Notes: a model not told the origin generated them from the letters alone. DNA of 19,546 bases from Mageeibacillus sp. UBA1255 (GCA_002308795.1 DBVV01000066.1:4155-23700); one strand, 5' to 3'; positions 1-6,748 are shown, numbered from the stretch's first letter. Translations and numbers: made by a program.

Positions 1-348
1 ATAACCGTGTACGATTCGTTTATTTCCGGCGAATATCTGGGCTGGAATTCGACGAACCTTACACTCGTGAACTGCACGGTCGAAAGCAGCCAGGGGATGT
101 GCTATATTGACGGCCTCAAACTGGTAAACTGCAAGCTGATCGACACGACGCTCGCGTTCGAATATTCGGACGTTGACGCCGACGTGAAAAGCGGCATCGT
201 AAGTGTTTTCAACCCGGGCAAGGGCAGGATAAAGGCGAAGAGTATCGGCGAGCTGATACTCGAGGAGAGCGAGATCGATCCGGCGGATACGGTGATCGAG
301 TGTGACAACGTCGAAAAACGTTCGGACAGACCAGAGTGGAAGCGCTGA
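1..348 (+). CDS. DUF3737 family protein, C-terminal part (5' end outside window)
   Basis: The frame is open from base 1 and ends with TGA at 346-348, so this is the last 115 or so codons of a longer gene. A GTG at 7-9 could be mistaken for a start, but the frame stays open upstream of it and no ribosome binding site precedes it. The protein reads as short repeating strand-like units (LTLVNCTVES, LKLVNCKLID), as in pentapeptide-like or right-handed beta-helix proteins. The segment around LAFEYSDVDADV and the later GRIKAKSIGELIL resemble the DUF3737 family as I remember it. The biochemical role of that family is unknown to me. The methyltransferase gene follows 59 bases downstream on the same strand and no terminator hairpin lies between. 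The family call is by recognition of conserved segments only. Confidence 0.7.
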   Translation: MTVYDSFISGEYLGWNSTNLTLVNCTVESSQGMCYIDGLKLVNCKLIDTTLAFEYSDVDADVKSGIVSVFNPGKGRIKAKSIGELILEESEIDPADTVIECDNVEKRSDRPEWKR

Positions 349-356
349 GACCGGGG

Positions 357-384
357 CGTAACGCGTAACACGTAACACGTAACA
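357..384. repeat. Four tandem copies of a 7-bp unit (CGTAACA)
   Basis: Copies lie at 357-363 (CGTAACG, one mismatch), 364-370, 371-377 and 378-384. The array fills the gap between the DUF3737 stop and the ribosome binding site of the methyltransferase gene (AAAGGAAAGGG, 392-402). A unit of 7 is not a multiple of 3, but the array is non-coding, so copy number could vary without affecting either protein. It may be simple slippage. Confidence 0.85.
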
Positions 385-407
385 CATATTAAAAGGAAAG
401 GGCATAA

Positions 408-1247
408 ATGGCGCGCATAATTGAGATCGATAATCTGGACGCGAAAGAACTTGACCCGTTCGTGCGGCTGACCGGGCACCAGCTCAGGAACCGGTTGGAG
501 CCCGAAAGCGGGATCTTTATCGTCGAAAGCCCGATCGCTATTGACGCCGCGCTGAAAGCCGGGTGCGAGCCCGTGGCAATGCTTACGGAGAAGAAGTTCG
601 TTCACGGGAGGATGGCAGGGATCATTGACGGCCTGGGCGACGTAAACGTCTATGCCGCGGAGCACGAAACACTTTCGAAATTGACCGGATTCGAGCTTAC
701 ACGAGGCGCCCTCATGGCGATGCGCAGGCCTGAACCGCTTAACTGGCGGGAACTCATTCGAGGCGCTAAACGCGTGGCGGTGCTCGAAAACATCGTTGAC
801 ACGACGAATATGGGCGCGATCTTCCGCTGCGCCGCCGGGCTCGGAATAGACGCCGTACTGCTTACGCCCGAGTGCTGCGACCCGCTCTGCCGCCGTTCCG
901 TTCGCGTCAGTATGGGTACGGTGCTCATGGTGCCCTTCGCGCGCATAGGAGACGAGCCTTCCGACTGGCCGGAACCGATGCTCCGCGAACTTAAAAATGC
1001 CGGATTTAAGACGGCGGCAATGGCCCTTCGCGATAATTCACGCGCCGTGGATGATCCGGAGCTCAGGTCCGAACCGCGGCTCGCGATCATTCTTGGCACC
1101 GAAGGCGACGGGCTCACACCGGCGACAATATCTCTTTGCGACTATACGGTCCGCATCCCGATGCACGGCGGCGTAGACTCGCTAAACGTTGCCGCAGCCG
1201 CAGCGATCGCTTTTTTTGAACTGAAATATCACGCTCAGGAGGAATGA
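408..1247 (+). CDS. TrmH/SpoU family RNA 2'-O-methyltransferase
   Basis: A 279-residue SPOUT-class methyltransferase, predicted to use S-adenosylmethionine to methylate a ribose 2'-OH in tRNA or rRNA in the cytoplasm. All three SpoU motifs are present: motif 1 around residues 127-141 (ENIVDTTNMGAIFRCA, with Asn134 and Arg140), motif 2 at 229-236 (LGTEGDGL), and motif 3 at 250-267 (IPMHGGVDSLNVAAAAAI), which forms the knotted SAM site. Residues 20-105 look like the substrate-binding N-terminal domain (L30-type) found in many TrmH relatives. The ATG at 408 is preceded by AAAGGAAAGGG with 5 bases of spacing. The stop overlaps an ATG (1244) of the next gene, but that gene more likely starts at TTG 1253. 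The RNA target cannot be assigned from sequence. Confidence 0.9.
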   Translation: MARIIEIDNLDAKELDPFVRLTGHQLRNRLEPESGIFIVESPIAIDAALKAGCEPVAMLTEKKFVHGRMAGIIDGLGDVNVYAAEHETLSKLTGFELTRGALMAMRRPEPLNWRELIRGAKRVAVLENIVDTTNMGAIFRCAAGLGIDAVLLTPECCDPLCRRSVRVSMGTVLMVPFARIGDEPSDWPEPMLRELKNAGFKTAAMALRDNSRAVDDPELRSEPRLAIILGTEGDGLTPATISLCDYTVRIPMHGGVDSLNVAAAAAIAFFELKYHAQEE

Positions 1248-1252
1248 TAATT

Positions 1253-2023
1253 TTGGCACTCATCGAATGCAAAAATATAACACTGGCGTACGAAAAAAAC
1301 ATTGTCCTCGAATCGCTGTCGTTCCAGGTGGATGCAGGGGATTACCTATGCATCATCGGCGAGAACGGCTCCGGAAAAACGACGCTGATGAAGGCGATAC
1401 TGGGGCTGAAAGCGCCGCTGAAAGGCGAGATAATACTTGGCGACGGACTCAGACGAAACGAGATCGGCTACCTGCCTCAGCAGACAGGCATACAGAAAGA
1501 TTTTCCCGCGAGCGTATTCGAAGTCGTCCTGTCCGGATGCCTGAACCGCTCGAGACTCGTGCCTTTCTACACCGCCGCGCAGAAACAGCAGGCGATGGAC
1601 AATATGGCGAAGCTTAATATCACGTCGCTCAAAAACGCGTGCTACCGCGAATTGTCCGGCGGACAACAGCAGCGGGTGCTTATTGCCCGCGCCCTTTGCG
1701 CCACAGGAAAGCTCCTGCTCCTCGACGAACCCGTCACCGGCCTTGACCCGGACGCCAGCGCGGAACTGTACGAACTAATTGACCACCTGAATAAAGCGCA
1801 CGGAATAACGATCATAATGATCACGCACGATACCGCCTCGGCACTGCCGCGCTGCTCGCACATCCTTCACCTTCACAAGGAAATGAATTATTTCGGCCGG
1901 ATGGAGGATTACGGCGAGTGCAGCGTCTGTGCGGCTGAGAATGACCCGGAGCATAAGCATGCGATGCACGGGGGAAAGGAGCACGTTCACCATGAGTGCT
2001 GTGACGATCACATACATTTTTAA
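1253..2023 (+). CDS. Metal-type ABC transporter ATP-binding protein (ZnuC-like) with His/Cys-rich tail
   Basis: ATPase subunit of an ABC importer of the zinc/manganese family. It has Walker A at 36-43 (GENGSGKT), a Q-loop near 76-77 (LPQQ), signature LSGGQQQR at 134-141, Walker B LLLLDEP at 154-160, and switch His192. The start is decided by the ribosome binding site: AGGAGG at 1237-1242 is only 1 base from ATG 1244 but 10 bases from TTG 1253, so TTG is preferred (256 residues). From residue 223 the protein carries CSVC, then eight His and two Cys in the last 23 residues (HKH, HVHHECC, HIH). This tail suggests metal binding and fits a Zn-family transporter, although the cargo is inferred. Its last ten codons overlap the permease gene. 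No substrate-binding protein gene is adjacent. Confidence 0.9.
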   Translation: MALIECKNITLAYEKNIVLESLSFQVDAGDYLCIIGENGSGKTTLMKAILGLKAPLKGEIILGDGLRRNEIGYLPQQTGIQKDFPASVFEVVLSGCLNRSRLVPFYTAAQKQQAMDNMAKLNITSLKNACYRELSGGQQQRVLIARALCATGKLLLLDEPVTGLDPDASAELYELIDHLNKAHGITIIMITHDTASALPRCSHILHLHKEMNYFGRMEDYGECSVCAAENDPEHKHAMHGGKEHVHHECCDDHIHF

Positions 2024-2852
2024 AACGATCTTCGGATACGGGTTTATGGTGCGGGCAATGATCGTCGGCGTGCTGATCTCGATCTGTGCCGCGCTTCTGG
2101 GCGTCAGCCTCGTGCTCAGGCGCTGCTCGATGATCGGCGACGGACTTTCCCACGTTGGCTTCGGGGCGCTTGCTGTCGCTGCGGCAATGGGTGCTGCGCA
2201 GCTTTGGGTCGCGCTTCCTGTGGTTATAATCGTCGCTTTCCTTATCATCAGACTGAACGATAACTCGCGACTTTCGAGCGATTCCGCGATCGCCCTTATT
2301 TCGAGCGGAGCACTTGCGCTGGGCGTCATGATCGTGTCTCTGAGCGGCGCGAACACCAATCTGAATGATTTCCTGTTCGGTTCGATCTTTGCCTTAAGCG
2401 ACGCAGATTCGATACTCAGCATAATATTGTCTGCAACCGTGCTCGTGCTTTTCGTGCTGTTTTATAACAAGATATTCGCCGTCACGTTTGACGCAAGTTT
2501 TGCGAGGGCAACGGGTACTTCCGCCGGTTTTTACAACACGTTCGTGGCGCTTCTTACCGCAGTCACGGTCGTCGTCGGAATGAGGCTGGTCGGAGCGCTT
2601 CTGGTGACGAGCCTGATCATTTTCCCTCCGCTGACGGCAATGCGCGTGTGCAAGAAATTCCGGAGCGTCGTCATCACCAGCGGCGTTTTATCCGCGTTCA
2701 GCGTCATCATCGGTATGATGATATCGGTGGGCGTCCCTTCCGCACCTGTGGGGGCAAGCATCGTGCTGGTGAACGTTGTTTTCTTCCTGGTGTTTTTAGT
2801 GATCGGAAAAGTGCGCGCGAGCCGCGTGGGTAAAAAAGTTTCGGGTAATTGA
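1992..2852 (+). CDS. Metal ABC transporter permease, ABC-3 family (ZnuB-like)
   Basis: Integral membrane partner of the ATPase encoded just upstream, 286 residues with about eight hydrophobic segments. The stretch RRCSMIGDGLSHVGFGA near residues 43-59 matches the cytoplasmic coupling region of ABC-3 permeases (family pattern GD-A/G-L-S-H). Later conserved parts include FLFGSI and a Gly-rich MRLVGALLVTSLIIFPP segment. The open frame extends upstream to 1929, but AAAGGAG at 1975-1981 sits 10 bases before ATG 1992, so that start is chosen. The gene overlaps the ATPase gene by 32 bases, which implies translational coupling. With the ATPase it should form the membrane complex for uptake of a divalent metal, most likely Zn or Mn. 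The binding protein must be encoded elsewhere. Confidence 0.9.
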   Translation: MSAVTITYIFKTIFGYGFMVRAMIVGVLISICAALLGVSLVLRRCSMIGDGLSHVGFGALAVAAAMGAAQLWVALPVVIIVAFLIIRLNDNSRLSSDSAIALISSGALALGVMIVSLSGANTNLNDFLFGSIFALSDADSILSIILSATVLVLFVLFYNKIFAVTFDASFARATGTSAGFYNTFVALLTAVTVVVGMRLVGALLVTSLIIFPPLTAMRVCKKFRSVVITSGVLSAFSVIIGMMISVGVPSAPVGASIVLVNVVFFLVFLVIGKVRASRVGKKVSGN

Positions 2853-2873
2853 ATCAAACAGCCGGAGTAGTTT

Positions 2874-3143
2874 ATGCTTGAATTTATCAGACAAAATCTT
2901 ATACCGATAATGGTCGTCATATCCGTCGCGATCTTCGCGTTCCGGTTCATCAGGCTTATGCGAAGCGAAAAGCAGGCTGCGGCGAAACGGGAGCAGGAAG
3001 CCGGGGCTTCCGGGGAGACCGGAAAGAACGGAGAGACCGGGGACAATGCATCTGAAAGCGCGGACGGCGGAGTTTCGGGCGACAATACCGGCTTCGCTGA
3101 CGGCGATAGCGAAGATGTTTCGGCGGACGAACGGGTCGAATAA
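2874..3143 (+). CDS. Small single-pass membrane protein with acidic Gly-rich tail (hypothetical)
   Basis: An 89-residue protein I do not recognise. One hydrophobic segment at about residues 9-29 (LIPIMVVISVAIFAFRFI) is followed by a basic patch (RLMRSEKQAAAKREQ), which places the tail in the cytoplasm by the positive-inside rule. The remaining 45 or so residues are low-complexity, rich in Gly, Glu, Asp and Ser, and probably disordered. ATG 2874 has GGAG at 2864-2867 with 6 bases of spacing. It starts 21 bases after the permease stop and is probably the last gene of the transporter operon, because a new promoter follows at 3173-3200. Whether it belongs to the transporter is unknown. Confidence 0.65.
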   Translation: MLEFIRQNLIPIMVVISVAIFAFRFIRLMRSEKQAAAKREQEAGASGETGKNGETGDNASESADGGVSGDNTGFADGDSEDVSADERVE

Positions 3144-3172
3144 ATCACTTCATCCGCCCTCCGTTTTTCCAT

Positions 3173-3200
3173 TTGCACCTTCAGTTTTTTTGAGTATAAT
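3173..3200 (+). promoter_or_regulatory. Sigma-A-like promoter for the antiporter gene
   Basis: TTGCAC at 3173-3178, a 16-base spacer and a perfect TATAAT at 3195-3200. Transcription would start near 3207 and give a leader of about 90 bases before the antiporter ATG at 3298. It lies in the 154-base gap after the small membrane protein gene. Confidence 0.6.
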
Positions 3201-3202
3201 AC

Positions 3203-3269
3203 GCGACGGAGACAGGCAAAACGACCTGGTCTTAAACGATGCCTGCCGCGTCGCTGATTCCGTTTTTTT
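3203..3269 (+). promoter_or_regulatory. Structured leader of the antiporter mRNA, ending in a T tract
   Basis: GCGAC (3203-3207) can pair with GTCGC (3250-3254), and CAGGCA (3213-3218) with TGCCTG (3240-3245), separated by an asymmetric internal loop. A run of seven T follows at 3263-3269, eight bases after the stem. This could be an imperfect attenuator or a stabilising 5' structure. The predicted transcription start falls close to the outer stem, so that part may not all be transcribed. I recognise no known riboswitch class. Confidence 0.35.
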
Positions 3270-3297
3270 CAAAGAAAAGAAAGAGAAGTAATATTAA

Positions 3298-4614
3298 ATG
3301 GACGTGTTATTGTCACTGTCAATTGCCCTGCTGGCGGGACTGATGCTGTCACGACTGACGAAACTCGGAAACCTGCCTGCAGTAACGGCATATCTTGTCG
3401 CCGGATTGATCGTAGGCCCGTACGTTCTGGGTCGCTTAGGCGTTCCGGGGCTGGGATTCCTGAGCGCGGAGGACGTGTCGCGGTACTCGATAATTTCTGA
3501 TGTCGCGCTGGGTTTCATTGCGCTCACGATGGGCAATGAATTTAAAAAGGAAGATATAAAGAAACTGGGGAAGCAGGCTATCGTCGTGGCGTTGTTCCAG
3601 GCGTTATCTGCGTGTGTGCTGGTGGATGCCGCACTAATAGGCCTGCACTTCCTGATGCCTGAAACGCTTACGCTCAGCGTCGCTATCACGCTCGGTGCGA
3701 TCGCCACCGCTACCGCTCCGGCGGCAACGCTGATGATCGTTAAACAGTATAAAACCTCCGGCCCGGTCACCAAGATACTGCTGCCTGTCGTTGCCCTCGA
3801 CGACGTGGTCGGACTTATCGTTTTTGCCGTATCGTTCGGTATCGCACGAGCGCTCGAAAACGGCACCGTAGACGTATTTTCAGTCATTATTGACCCTATC
3901 ATCGAGGTCGTGGCATCGCTGCTGCTTGGCGCGCTTATCGGGGCTGTTTTCACGTTTACCGAGCGCTTTTTCCACTCGAGATCGAAGAGACTGTCGATCT
4001 CGGTCTGCTACGTTTTTCTGGCTGTCGCGCTTTCAAAACTTACTATCCACATTGGACCTGTAACGATCGGTTTTTCGTCGCTGCTTGTGTGCATGATGGT
4101 CGGTACCGTTTTCTGCAACTACTGCGACTTCTCGGACGAGCTGATGGACAGACTCGACCGCTGGACAGGACCGATAATGGTGCTGTTCTTTGTGTTGTCG
4201 GGCGCCGGAATGGAACTGAAGGTGTTCAAATCCTGGACCGTCGTACTGATCGGTATCGTTTTCGTGCTAGTAAGATCTGCGGGAAAGATCTTCGGCGCAG
4301 CTTTTTCGTCGCGTATGGTAAGGTGCGAGCCTACCGTTCAGAAATACCTTGGCATAACGCTTCTGCCACAGGCAGGCGTCGCTCTCGGGATGTCGATGAC
4401 GGCAATGTCTCTCGGCGAGTCTGGACTGATCATCCGCAACATCGCGTTGTTCGCGGTGCTCGTGTACGAACTTGTCGGACCGCTGCTCACTAAGATCGCG
4501 CTCGATAAAGCGGGTGAGATCACCGAGAAGCCTATTCCTCCGCGCAAGCAGGCGCTGCTGGATAAGCAGGAACACGGTGAGGAGAATTCCGGCGGAAGCG
4601 CTGATAAACGTTGA
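3298..4614 (+). CDS. Cation:proton antiporter, CPA2 (Kef/NapA-like) membrane domain
   Basis: A 438-residue integral membrane protein of the Na+/H+ exchanger superfamily, exchanging Na+ or K+ for protons. About 12 hydrophobic segments span residues 3-410. The ion-binding helix carries ALDDVVG with adjacent Asp168-Asp169, as in electrogenic CPA2 members, and it is preceded by the unwound-helix type sequence ATATAPAATLMI at 136-147. Early residues (LPAVTAYLVAGLIVGP) are typical of the family. The 30-residue hydrophilic C-terminus has no RCK/TrkA-N domain, so it is a membrane-domain-only member unlike full KefB/KefC. ATG 3298 follows a purine-rich stretch (AAAGAGAAG). It has its own promoter and leader and is followed by a terminator at 4651-4703. 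Ion specificity is not readable. Confidence 0.88.
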   Translation: MDVLLSLSIALLAGLMLSRLTKLGNLPAVTAYLVAGLIVGPYVLGRLGVPGLGFLSAEDVSRYSIISDVALGFIALTMGNEFKKEDIKKLGKQAIVVALFQALSACVLVDAALIGLHFLMPETLTLSVAITLGAIATATAPAATLMIVKQYKTSGPVTKILLPVVALDDVVGLIVFAVSFGIARALENGTVDVFSVIIDPIIEVVASLLLGALIGAVFTFTERFFHSRSKRLSISVCYVFLAVALSKLTIHIGPVTIGFSSLLVCMMVGTVFCNYCDFSDELMDRLDRWTGPIMVLFFVLSGAGMELKVFKSWTVVLIGIVFVLVRSAGKIFGAAFSSRMVRCEPTVQKYLGITLLPQAGVALGMSMTAMSLGESGLIIRNIALFAVLVYELVGPLLTKIALDKAGEITEKPIPPRKQALLDKQEHGEENSGGSADKR

Positions 4615-4650
4615 TAAATAAGTTAATATAATATATGCCGAAATACGCAT

Positions 4651-4703
4651 AAAAAGGGCTGCTTTTCTGTCTTGCGCAAGCAAGGAGCTAAGCAGCCTTT
4701 TTA
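4651..4703. terminator. Rho-independent, probably bidirectional terminator
   Basis: AAAAAGGGCTGCTT (4651-4664) pairs with AAGCAGCCTTTTT (4690-4702 region) apart from one bulged G, with a small inner hairpin CTTGCGCAAG at 4671-4680. The A-run on the left and T-run on the right let it end transcripts from both sides. It lies between the converging antiporter gene and the rubrerythrin-rubredoxin unit. Confidence 0.8.
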
Positions 4704-4732
4704 TACTTGTTTTCGATCAGATCTTTTCGATC

Positions 4733-4888
4733 TTAAGCCTTTTCAAAATCTTCCTTTGAAAGACCGCATACGGGGCAGACCCAATCCTCCGGTACGTCTT
4801 CCCACGGGGTGCCGGGGGCAACGCCGTTATCCGGATCTCCGATCTCGGGGTCGTATTCATAGCCGCAGGGGCATACGTACTTATCCAT
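4733..4888 (-). CDS. Rubredoxin
   Basis: A 51-residue one-iron electron carrier of the cytoplasm. The family core is clear: GDPDNGVAPGTPWEDVPEDW followed by VCPVCG (Cys38, Cys41). ATG 4888 is preceded on the minus strand by AGGAGG with 8 bases of spacing (4897-4902). The first metal-ligand pair is unusual: the sequence reads YVCPCGYEYD, giving Cys6-x-Cys8 rather than the usual Cys-x2-Cys, a one-residue deletion. The codons (TGC CCC TGC GGC) leave no doubt about the reading. Placed 60 bases after reverse rubrerythrin and before a terminator, it probably delivers electrons to that peroxidase. Length is typical for the family. Confidence 0.93.
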   Translation of the reverse strand: MDKYVCPCGYEYDPEIGDPDNGVAPGTPWEDVPEDWVCPVCGLSKEDFEKA

Positions 4889-4948
4889 AAAATCATCCTC
4901 CTCGAATTTTATCTCGGTGAAATGTTTTCGCGGCAGCAGAAACGAAAT

Positions 4949-5494
4949 TCAGTTGAAATAACGTTTGAGCAGGCCTTCGAACGCTTTACCGTGACGGGCC
5001 TCGTCCTTCGCCATCTCGTGAACGGTGTCGTGGATAGCGTCGTATCCGAGCTGCTTGGCCAGTTTAGCCAGAGCGAGCTTTCCCTCGGTCGCGCCGCACT
5101 CAGCGTCTACGCGCATTTCGAGGTTCTTTTTCGTGCTGTCGGTGACAACTTCGCCCAGTAGTTCCGCGAACTTTGCAGCGTGTTCAGCCTCTTCGAATGC
5201 AGCTTTTTCCCAGTACAGGCCGATCTCCGGATAACCTTCGCGGAAAGCGACTCTCGACATTGCAAGATACATACCTACCTCGCTGCACTCACCGTTAAAA
5301 TTATTTCTAAGATCAGCTACGACTCTCTCGTCAAGGCCTTTTGCAACTCCTACTTCGTGCTCGCAAGCCCATACGCGCTCGTCGGTAGCAACTTCGTTGA
5401 ATTTAGATGCCGGAGCTTTGCACTGCGGGCAACGCTCGGGTGCTTCGTCTCCTTCGTAAACGTATCCGCAGATGGAACAAACAAATTTCTTCAT
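4949..5494 (-). CDS. Reverse rubrerythrin (rubredoxin domain N-terminal, diiron domain C-terminal)
   Basis: A 181-residue cytoplasmic peroxidase-type protein that reduces hydrogen peroxide in anaerobes using electrons from NADH via rubredoxin-type carriers. Domain order is reversed compared with classical rubrerythrin. An FeS4 rubredoxin domain comes first with Cys6, Cys9, Cys22 and Cys25. A four-helix ferritin-like domain follows, with ligands Glu69, Glu102-x2-His105 and Glu165-x2-His168. This order is that of the reverse rubrerythrins described in Clostridium. ATG 5494 follows AGGAGG with about 8 bases of spacing. An extended -10 promoter lies at 5548-5576 and the leader can form a short hairpin. 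Rubredoxin is the next gene, so the two form an oxidative-stress unit closed by the terminator at 4651-4703. Confidence 0.93.
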   Translation of the reverse strand: MKKFVCSICGYVYEGDEAPERCPQCKAPASKFNEVATDERVWACEHEVGVAKGLDERVVADLRNNFNGECSEVGMYLAMSRVAFREGYPEIGLYWEKAAFEEAEHAAKFAELLGEVVTDSTKKNLEMRVDAECGATEGKLALAKLAKQLGYDAIHDTVHEMAKDEARHGKAFEGLLKRYFN

Positions 5495-5515
5495 AGAAAA
5501 ACCTCCTTTATGTTT

Positions 5516-5532
5516 AGCGCTTTTTCAGCGCT
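5516..5532 (-). promoter_or_regulatory. Short hairpin in the rubrerythrin mRNA leader
   Basis: AGCGCT (5516-5521) and AGCGCT (5527-5532) form a 6-bp stem with a 5-base loop, just upstream of the ribosome binding site of reverse rubrerythrin. There is no T tract, so it is not a terminator. It may stabilise the message. Confidence 0.4.
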
Positions 5533-5547
5533 TAGCTGCTTGTAAAT

Positions 5548-5576
5548 ATTATACCATTAACCGGCCATGGAATCCA
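5548..5576 (-). promoter_or_regulatory. Extended -10 promoter of the rubrerythrin-rubredoxin unit
   Basis: On the minus strand TGGTATAAT (TATAAT at 5548-5553) is an extended -10 element. The -35 candidate TGGATT (5571-5576) is weak at 17 bases of spacing, as is common when a TG extension is present. Transcription would start near 5541, giving a leader of about 45 bases. Confidence 0.6.
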
Positions 5577-5590
5577 GCGGAAAATATTAA

Positions 5591-5610
5591 AGGATCCTAC
5601 TGATATCAGT
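5591..5610. repeat. Two adjacent perfect palindromes upstream of the rubrerythrin promoter
   Basis: AGGATCCT (5591-5598) abuts ACTGATATCAGT (5599-5610). They lie 8 bases after the stop of the 5618-6643 hydrolase gene and about 50-70 bases upstream of the predicted rubrerythrin start site. They could be a regulator site or part of the hydrolase transcript end. No long T tract follows, so a standard terminator is not supported. Confidence 0.5.
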
Positions 5611-5617
5611 TTAAATG

Positions 5618-6643
5618 TTATGAAATGACTTCCTGGTAAAAGGCGATTATCGACTGCATAAAATCGACGTTGAGTATGCTTGCTCTGGCCTTATCTACCG
5701 GGGCATTACCGCCGTTTATATTGTTGAACAGATACTCTGCGGAAACGTCGGAGAGCCACGGGGCAGAGTGTTCGTTCCTGAATTCGGAGGTGATACGTAT
5801 GCAGCGTACGGAAGGGTTACGGTAGCTGTCAGGGTCGCGGGCAAGGCTGAACTCCCACGGCACCAGATCGTCAGAATCGCCGTTGACAACGAGCACGGGG
5901 ATCGCAGCTTTTTTCAGTGCTTCGCGTGCTGAATCGTTAGAGGAAGTACCGAACAGAAATAAATTTTCGAGCCTCAAAAACGGACTTTCGATGTTTGCAA
6001 GAAGCCCTACGCGTTCTTTTGCGTGGTGTAGCATAAGTTCGACCGGCCGGTCAAATCCGGAGATGCAGACCGCTGCACGGATAAAATCCTGAGCATTTAT
6101 GCTCATTGCCGCGGCGTAAGCTCCGGCGCTGTGACTGTATATCATCACAGGCAGGTCGCGAGGGTCGATCTCGTTTTTTTCGGTTTTATAATATGAAAGG
6201 AAAGCTTCGAGATCGGAGCGGATCTGCTGAAGGCCTACGGTGCGGTTTCCGCCGCTGTTGCCCACGCCGGTGGCATCCCAAGTGATGACCGACCAGCCGT
6301 TGTCAACAAAATAAATGATCTCGGCCAGGTGTTCATCTGCGCCGGAACCGATGCCGTTTACGACAACGATCATCCCTTTCGGATCTGCGGCGTCGTACTT
6401 CCAGCCCTGTAGCTCGTTTCCGCCCGAACGGAACCTGAACCCTGTGCGCGGGAGAGGGGACGACAATTCATCGTATGAGTAGTGGAATCTGGAGACGCCC
6501 GTCTGACGCGGGAAAAGAATGTGGAAAATAATTGCGGAGGCGATGATGGAGATGATGCAGAACGACAATAATACTACCCCTGCGATCAGCAGGAGTTTCT
6601 TTACCGAAAAACTGTGGCGGGACCGTTCCGCACGCTCCGGCAT
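5618..6643 (-). CDS. Membrane-anchored alpha/beta hydrolase
   Basis: A 341-residue protein with one N-terminal membrane helix (about residues 16-42, after a basic stretch) and an alpha/beta hydrolase fold. The nucleophile elbow is YSHSAGAY, with Ser172 in S-x-S-x-G, where the first Gly of the usual G-x-S-x-G is Ser. The acid is probably Asp256 or Asp258/259 (VVNGDSDDLVP) and the base His292 (RNEHSAPW). An oxyanion-type loop VVNGIGSGADEH lies at 94-105. ATG 6643 is 9 bases from a GGGGG ribosome binding site, and GTG 6646 directly before it is an alternative. It stands alone between a terminator (6716-6748) and the rubrerythrin promoter. The only -10-like element upstream is TATATT (6664-6669). 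The substrate is unknown. Similar anchored hydrolases occur at 7359-8324 and 12393-13331. Confidence 0.85.
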   Translation of the reverse strand: MPERAERSRHSFSVKKLLLIAGVVLLSFCIISIIASAIIFHILFPRQTGVSRFHYSYDELSSPLPRTGFRFRSGGNELQGWKYDAADPKGMIVVVNGIGSGADEHLAEIIYFVDNGWSVITWDATGVGNSGGNRTVGLQQIRSDLEAFLSYYKTEKNEIDPRDLPVMIYSHSAGAYAAAMSINAQDFIRAAVCISGFDRPVELMLHHAKERVGLLANIESPFLRLENLFLFGTSSNDSAREALKKAAIPVLVVNGDSDDLVPWEFSLARDPDSYRNPSVRCIRITSEFRNEHSAPWLSDVSAEYLFNNINGGNAPVDKARASILNVDFMQSIIAFYQEVIS

Positions 6644-6715
6644 CACCGTTTACCCCCAATAAAAATATATGCTGCGCCAGCGATATCGGCCGCAGAAGAT
6701 GTGTCCTTTTGAAAT

Positions 6716-6748
6716 AAAAAGCGTGACGCCGCCGGCATCGCGTCACGC
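6716..6748 (-). terminator. Rho-independent terminator after the zinc-ribbon gene
   Basis: On the minus strand GCGTGACGC (6748-6740) pairs perfectly with GCGTCACGC (6729-6721), a 9-bp stem with a 10-base loop, followed by TTTTTATTT. It lies 76 bases after the zinc-ribbon stop codon and probably ends the long minus-strand transcript. Confidence 0.9.

Noticed and set aside
357..384. CRISPR array
   Set aside because: The repeats are 7 bases with no spacers.
102..665. 187-codon minus-strand open frame across the DUF3737 and methyltransferase genes
   Set aside because: It overlaps two supported genes and the repeat array, and its protein is low in recognisable structure.
1244..1252. ATG 1244 as start of the ABC ATPase
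   Set aside because: It is 1 base from the AGGAGG, too close for initiation. TTG 1253 has workable spacing and starts at the family N-terminus.
4627..4632. TATAAT on the plus strand after the antiporter gene
   Set aside because: There is no -35 at proper spacing and no gene before the terminator 20 bases downstream.
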